Assembly (NCBI GenBank): GCA_964649895.1
Contig: CAZYRX010000044.1
Span: 1 to 17,436 of the forward strand
Source of the DNA: Halanaerobium sp964649895
GTDB lineage: Bacteria > Bacillota > Halanaerobiia > Halanaerobiales > Halanaerobiaceae
Direction of reading: 5' to 3'
DNA length: 17,436 nucleotides
Shown: in pieces, positions 13,900 to 17,436 of the stretch
Position numbering within the stretch: position 1 is the stretch's first letter
How the letters are laid out: each line of letters begins with the position of its first letter
Notes under the pieces: generated by a model
The model's input: the letters and a program-made list of their open reading frames with translations, nothing else
The model's database searches: none
What the model was told of the DNA's origin: nothing
Translations under genes and position numbers: made by a program

Positions 13900-14730
13900 A
13901 TGGCATTTACACGTGCAGAAGTAAGAGAGAAACTTCAGAAAGAGATTGAGAAAGGTAATAGTGTTGTTGGTGCAGGAGCTGGAACTGGTATTTCTGCAAA
14001 ATTTGCACAAAAAGGTGGAGTAGATTTAATCATTATTTATAATTCTGGCCGCTACAGAATGGCAGGTCGTGGTTCACTGGCTGGACTGCTCCCTTATGGT
14101 GATGCGAATGGTATAGTTGTTGAAATGGCAGATGAAGTACTTCCTGTAGCAAAAGAAACACCGGTGCTTGCTGGTGTTTGCGGAACTGATCCATTTAGAT
14201 TGATGGATAAATTTTTAGCAAAATTAAAAGACATGGGTTTTTCTGGGGTTCAGAACTTCCCAACAGTTGGTTTGATTGATGGTGTCTTCAGACAGAACCT
14301 TGAAGAAACAGGTATGGGTTATGACCTGGAAGTTGAAATGATCCGTAAAGCACATGAGCTTGATATGTTCACAGCTCCCTATGTATTCAGTGAAGAAGAT
14401 GCCAAGGCAATGGCTGAAGCAGGTGCTGATGTATTAGTTGCTCACATGGGACTTACTACAAGCGGCAGTATTGGTGCAGAGACAGCATTGACTTTAGAAG
14501 AAAGTGCTAAAAAGGTACAGAGAATTGCTGATGCTGGTAAGAGTGTTAATCCTGATGTTATGGTTATTTGTCATGGTGGACCAATAGCAATGCCTGATGA
14601 TGCAAAATATGTTCTAGAAAATACAGAAAATGTTGTTGGTTTCTTCGGTGCTTCAAGTATTGAAAGACTTCCAACCGAAACAGCTATTAGAAAACAAACT
14701 GAAGAATTTAAAAAGATTAAGACAAAGTAA
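13900..14730 (+). CDS. Phosphoenolpyruvate-hydrolase-like TIM-barrel protein
   Basis: A 276-residue single-domain TIM barrel of the PF09370 family, related in fold to the PEP mutase/isocitrate lyase superfamily and equivalent to the C-terminal half of plant Tm-1. Conserved stretches: NSGRYRMAGRGSLAGLLPYG (48-67), GVQNFPTVGLIDG (116-128), VAHMGLTTSG (180-189, His182), ICHGGPIAMPDDA (223-235, His226) and GASSIERLP (250-258). PEP hydrolase is the database name only; the real reaction is not known. The ATG has GGGGAGG at 13883-13889. It is the second and last gene of the operon with UPF0261, followed by a strong terminator. Its closest relative in the window is the sensor domain of the activator at 10519, which lacks the Cys-His pair of the ICHGGP motif. 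Confidence 0.9.
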   Translation: MAFTRAEVREKLQKEIEKGNSVVGAGAGTGISAKFAQKGGVDLIIIYNSGRYRMAGRGSLAGLLPYGDANGIVVEMADEVLPVAKETPVLAGVCGTDPFRLMDKFLAKLKDMGFSGVQNFPTVGLIDGVFRQNLEETGMGYDLEVEMIRKAHELDMFTAPYVFSEEDAKAMAEAGADVLVAHMGLTTSGSIGAETALTLEESAKKVQRIADAGKSVNPDVMVICHGGPIAMPDDAKYVLENTENVVGFFGASSIERLPTETAIRKQTEEFKKIKTK

Positions 14731-14744
14731 AATTACTAAAATGG

Positions 14745-14773
14745 AGACTCTCTCTTAACCGAGAGGGTCTTTT
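14745..14773 (+). terminator. Rho-independent terminator of the UPF0261/TIM-barrel operon
   Basis: A 10-bp stem with one G-U pair, AGACTCTCTC (14745-14754) / GAGAGGGTCT (14761-14770), loop TTAACC, then TTTT. It starts 14 bases after the stop codon. The 170 bases from here to the next gene show no gene. Confidence 0.85.
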
Positions 14774-14943
14774 GCTGTGATATTAAGATTTTTACTTTTT
14801 TTTGAAATAATCATTTTTGAAGTTGCTGTTCAGCTGCTTGATATAATTATTTAAGGAAGCTTTATTAACTAATAGATGAAATATCCCAATAATAATCAAG
14901 AATTTATAAATTAATTTAAAAAATATAAGAAAGAGGTTTTTCT

Positions 14944-15927
14944 ATGAAATTACTTGTTACAGGTGGGGCAGGTTTTATTGGCAGCAATTTTATATATTAC
15001 ATGCTGGATAGATACCCGCATTATGAAATTCTTTGTCTAGATTTATTGACCTATGCAGGCCACAAAAGTACTATAAAAGAATTATTCTCTCATCCTAATT
15101 TTAACTTTATAAGAGGAGATATTCGGGATAGGCTACTTGTTGACCAACTTTTTAAAAAAGAAAATTTTGATATTGTAGTTAATTTTGCTGCAGAATCACA
15201 TGTAGATAATTCAATAAAAAATCCTTCTGCATTTTTAGAAACTAATATTCTGGGAACTCAGGTATTAATGGATGCTGCCAGGAAATATAATATAAAAAGA
15301 TTTCATCAAGTTTCAACAGATGAGGTATATGGAGAGCTTCCTTTAGATAAGCCTGAACTTAAATTTACTGAAAATACATTACTAAAAACTTCTTCACCTT
15401 ATTCAGCATCAAAAGCTTCAGCTGATCTTTTAGCTCATGCATACCAAAGAACTTATAATCTGCCTATTTCTATTTCGAGGTCTTCCAACAATTATGGGCC
15501 ATATCAGCTGCCGGAAAAGTTAATTCCACTCATGATTGCAAAAGCACTTAATAACGAAAAATTGCCTGTATATGGGGAAGGTAAAAACATCAGAGACTGG
15601 CTTTATGTTGAAGATCACTGTAAAGCCCTTGATTTAATACTTCATAAAGGAAAGCCCGGAGAAGTATATAATCTAGGTGGGGGCTCTGAAAAAAGAAATA
15701 TCGAAGTTGTAAAATTAATTTTGCGTGAGTTAAACAAACCAGAGTCATTAATTACTTTTGTTGAAGATAGACCAGGTCATGATCTAAGATATGCTGTTGA
15801 TTACAGTAAAATGTCGAGAGAACTCGACTGGGAGCCGATAGTCAGCTTTAAAGCTGGGATTAAAACTGTGGTTAAATGGTATCTTGACAATAGAGACTGG
15901 TGGCAGGATATTTTAAATAAATCTTAA
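14944..15927 (+). CDS. rfbB: dTDP-glucose 4,6-dehydratase (RmlB/RfbB family)
   Basis: A 327-residue extended short-chain dehydrogenase. It converts dTDP-glucose to dTDP-4-keto-6-deoxyglucose in the cytoplasm, a step toward rhamnose and other deoxysugars of cell-surface polysaccharides. The NAD-binding motif GGAGFIGS is at 7-14. Catalytic Thr125-Asp126-Glu127 (STDEVYGE) and Tyr153-x3-Lys157 (YSASKASAD) are present, as is the substrate-side motif RSSNNYGPYQLPEKLIP (179-195). Slightly short for the family but complete. The ATG at 14944 has AGAGG about 8 bases upstream. The usual partners rmlA, rmlC and rmlD are not here, so it is an orphan gene, and a related UDP- or GDP-sugar dehydratase cannot be excluded. 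Confidence 0.88.
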   Translation: MKLLVTGGAGFIGSNFIYYMLDRYPHYEILCLDLLTYAGHKSTIKELFSHPNFNFIRGDIRDRLLVDQLFKKENFDIVVNFAAESHVDNSIKNPSAFLETNILGTQVLMDAARKYNIKRFHQVSTDEVYGELPLDKPELKFTENTLLKTSSPYSASKASADLLAHAYQRTYNLPISISRSSNNYGPYQLPEKLIPLMIAKALNNEKLPVYGEGKNIRDWLYVEDHCKALDLILHKGKPGEVYNLGGGSEKRNIEVVKLILRELNKPESLITFVEDRPGHDLRYAVDYSKMSRELDWEPIVSFKAGIKTVVKWYLDNRDWWQDILNKS

Positions 15928-16022
15928 TTTACTATATTAATAAAATTGTTAAGAATTTAATTGTTCTAATATTAATTTTATGATAAATTTATATACAAAG
16001 ATAAATACAGGAGTGGTCGCTA

Positions 16023-16820
16023 ATGAATATACCAGCAGAAAAGTGGTACAGTGCTGTAAAAAAAAGAACTTCTAGGAGGCAGTACCATCACAAATTAATT
16101 GAAAAAAGAAAGATAAAAAAGCTGCAGTCTTATATTGATGATGTAAATGATGAATTTTCTGGTGTAAGGATTCAGCTGATTAAAAAGGATGTTGAAGAGG
16201 TTTTTACTGGTGTTGTTGGGAACTATGGCAAAGTTTCTGGTGCCCCTACTTATATTGCCTTTATAGCTGATCCTGAGGTTGAACATTCTGAAGAAAAGCT
16301 CGGTTATATAGGAGAATCTGTGATCTTAGAAGCAACCAGCCTGGGACTCGGCACCTGCTGGATATCTGGTACCTTTGATCAAAATGAAGTTGATTCCGAT
16401 TTGAACTTAAAAGATACTGAAAAAATATATGCAGTTTCACCTCTTGGTTATCCAGAAGAAAAGCCTACTATTTCTGAGAGGATTCTCAAAGCAGTAGTGA
16501 GCAGCAAGAAGAGACTTCCACTTGAAGAACTTGTTTTAAATGAAATTGATTCGGAATGGCCTGAGTGGGTAATGACTGCATTGGAAACGGCCAGACTGGC
16601 TCCTTCAGCAATGAACAGACAGCCGTGGCGTTTTAGAGTAGAAGATAATACAATAAGAGTACTTTTGAAAGGGAAAAATGCAGATCCTAGAAAGACAAAA
16701 AGGTTGGATTGTGGTATTGCAATGCTCCATCTCGAAATTGGAGCACTCAAAGAAGGTGTTACAGGTGACTGGGAATATTTTGAGGGACAGAATGTTGCCA
16801 GATTCACAGCGGATATTTAA
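16023..16820 (+). CDS. TM1586-type nitroreductase family protein
   Basis: A 265-residue protein of the TM nitroreductase family (PF14512 type), in which two nitroreductase-like halves form one FMN-binding unit. The first half has R15-x-S-R-R-x-Y21 and GYIGESVILEATSLGLGTCWISG (94-116). The second half has LAPSAMNRQPWRFRV (192-206) and LDCGIAMLHLEIGAL (228-242). These are typical FMN and dimer segments of the fold. The physiological substrate is unknown; the family reduces nitroaromatics or quinones in vitro and may serve redox balance. The ATG has GGAG about 9 bases upstream. A possible weak promoter (TTGTTC-N17-TAAATT, 15961-15989) lies before it. Confidence 0.85.
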   Translation: MNIPAEKWYSAVKKRTSRRQYHHKLIEKRKIKKLQSYIDDVNDEFSGVRIQLIKKDVEEVFTGVVGNYGKVSGAPTYIAFIADPEVEHSEEKLGYIGESVILEATSLGLGTCWISGTFDQNEVDSDLNLKDTEKIYAVSPLGYPEEKPTISERILKAVVSSKKRLPLEELVLNEIDSEWPEWVMTALETARLAPSAMNRQPWRFRVEDNTIRVLLKGKNADPRKTKRLDCGIAMLHLEIGALKEGVTGDWEYFEGQNVARFTADI

Positions 16821-16877
16821 TTTTAAGTTTGATGACTTTTATATTTTTTGCATTTTTGCTTGATACTCGATTTGAGT

Positions 16878-16906
16878 TTGACATTTGCTCTAATAATTCA
16901 TATTCT
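16878..16906 (+). promoter_or_regulatory. Sigma-A promoter of the aldo/keto reductase gene
   Basis: A perfect TTGACA (16878-16883), a 17-base spacer and TATTCT (16901-16906). The predicted start is near 16913, giving a leader of about 68 bases. This is the best sigma-A promoter in the window. Confidence 0.7.
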
Positions 16907-16980
16907 TAATTTAGAAGATTTCGTTATCTGATTTAATATAATTCACTTTAAAGTCATTTTTCAAAAAGGAGTGATTTTAT

Positions 16981-17436
16981 ATGATTCCAGAGATAAGTTT
17001 AGAAAATGGTGACGGTATTCCGAAAATTGGTTTTGGAACCTGGGATATTGCTGAGGAAGATGTTGAAGAACCTGTCAGAACAGCATTAGAAGCAGGGTAT
17101 AATCATATTGATACAGCTGAAGGTTATAAAAATGAAGAAGGAATAGGCAGAGTCATCAAAGATTATAACAGAGAAGATCTTTTCATTACTTCAAAAGTTC
17201 TGCCTGCAAATCTGAATTATGAAAATGTAATTGAATCAGCAGAGCAGTCACTTTTAAATCTGGGGACTTCATATCTAGACCTTTATTTGATCCACTGGCC
17301 CAACCCTACAATTTCGCTTAGAGAAACATTAAATGCGATGTCAGTTCTTCATGACAGAGGTATGGTAAAAAATATTGGTGTCAGCAACTTTTCTTACTAT
17401 CAGTTGATGTTTGCCAATAAAATATCTAGGGTACCG
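16981..17436 (+). CDS. Aldo/keto reductase, N-terminal part
   Basis: The gene runs off the right edge; 152 codons are visible. It is an NADPH-dependent aldo/keto reductase of the 2,5-diketo-gluconate/prostaglandin F synthase type. The (beta/alpha)8 barrel N-terminus has IPKIGFGTWD (13-22). The catalytic tetrad is complete: Asp44 (HIDTAEGY), Tyr49, Lys72 (ITSKV) and His105 (YLIHWPNP). GMVKNIGVSNF (127-137) is the family signature. The ATG has AAGGAG at 16966-16971. It lies 160 bases after the nitroreductase gene but has its own strong promoter. It probably reduces aldehydes or ketones, perhaps in detoxification. Confidence 0.93.
   Translation, partial: MIPEISLENGDGIPKIGFGTWDIAEEDVEEPVRTALEAGYNHIDTAEGYKNEEGIGRVIKDYNREDLFITSKVLPANLNYENVIESAEQSLLNLGTSYLDLYLIHWPNPTISLRETLNAMSVLHDRGMVKNIGVSNFSYYQLMFANKISRVP

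Overview
The window looks like chromosomal DNA of a low-GC, anaerobic Firmicute. AT-rich intergenic DNA, strong AGGAGG-type ribosome binding sites, TTGACA/TATAAT promoters and the gene families present fit Halanaerobiales, most likely Halanaerobium or a close relative. This assignment is inferred from general character, not from a marker gene. A run of 100 Ns (10364-10463) shows it is a draft scaffold.

Layout. (a) 1-468, minus strand: the N-terminal part of an exported subtilisin-like (S8) protease. (b) 666-4622: a large SWIM-domain SNF2 helicase, a HepT/DUF86 toxin gene broken by an in-frame amber codon, and a small DUF2905 membrane protein. (c) 4713-5970: an arsenic methylation unit, arsM followed by arsR, behind a promoter overlapped by a clear dyad operator. 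(d) 6056-6828: a vapBC-type toxin-antitoxin pair with a repeated AT-rich operator. Four copies of a short KpnI-palindrome repeat (core GTACCTGGTACC) occur only in this first 6 kb, always between genes. (e) 6901-9730: an iron-type alcohol dehydrogenase (minus strand) divergent from a DASS/SLC13 carboxylate transporter. The transporter has its own promoter followed at once by a terminator-like hairpin. (f) 9912-14730: a gap-interrupted hypothetical (Usp-like?) gene, a sigma-54-dependent activator, and a two-gene operon encoding a UPF0261 protein and a phosphoenolpyruvate-hydrolase-like TIM-barrel protein, closed by a strong terminator. (g) 14944-17436: an orphan rmlB-type dTDP-glucose 4,6-dehydratase, a TM1586-type nitroreductase, and the start of an aldo/keto reductase with a near-consensus sigma-A promoter.

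The most interesting part is (f). The sensor domain of the sigma-54 activator is a paralogue of the TIM-barrel enzyme encoded two genes downstream. The two downstream genes are the separate bacterial halves of the domain pair that is fused in the plant resistance protein Tm-1. Between activator and operon lie a -24/-12 promoter with correct spacing (12549-12564) and two upstream dyads sharing the half-site GCTAATT. The simplest model is that the activator senses the substrate or product of the downstream enzymes through a duplicated, partly degenerate copy of the enzyme and switches on the operon with RpoN. The transporter and dehydrogenase next door suggest, but do not prove, an organic-acid uptake and catabolism locus whose substrate is unknown.
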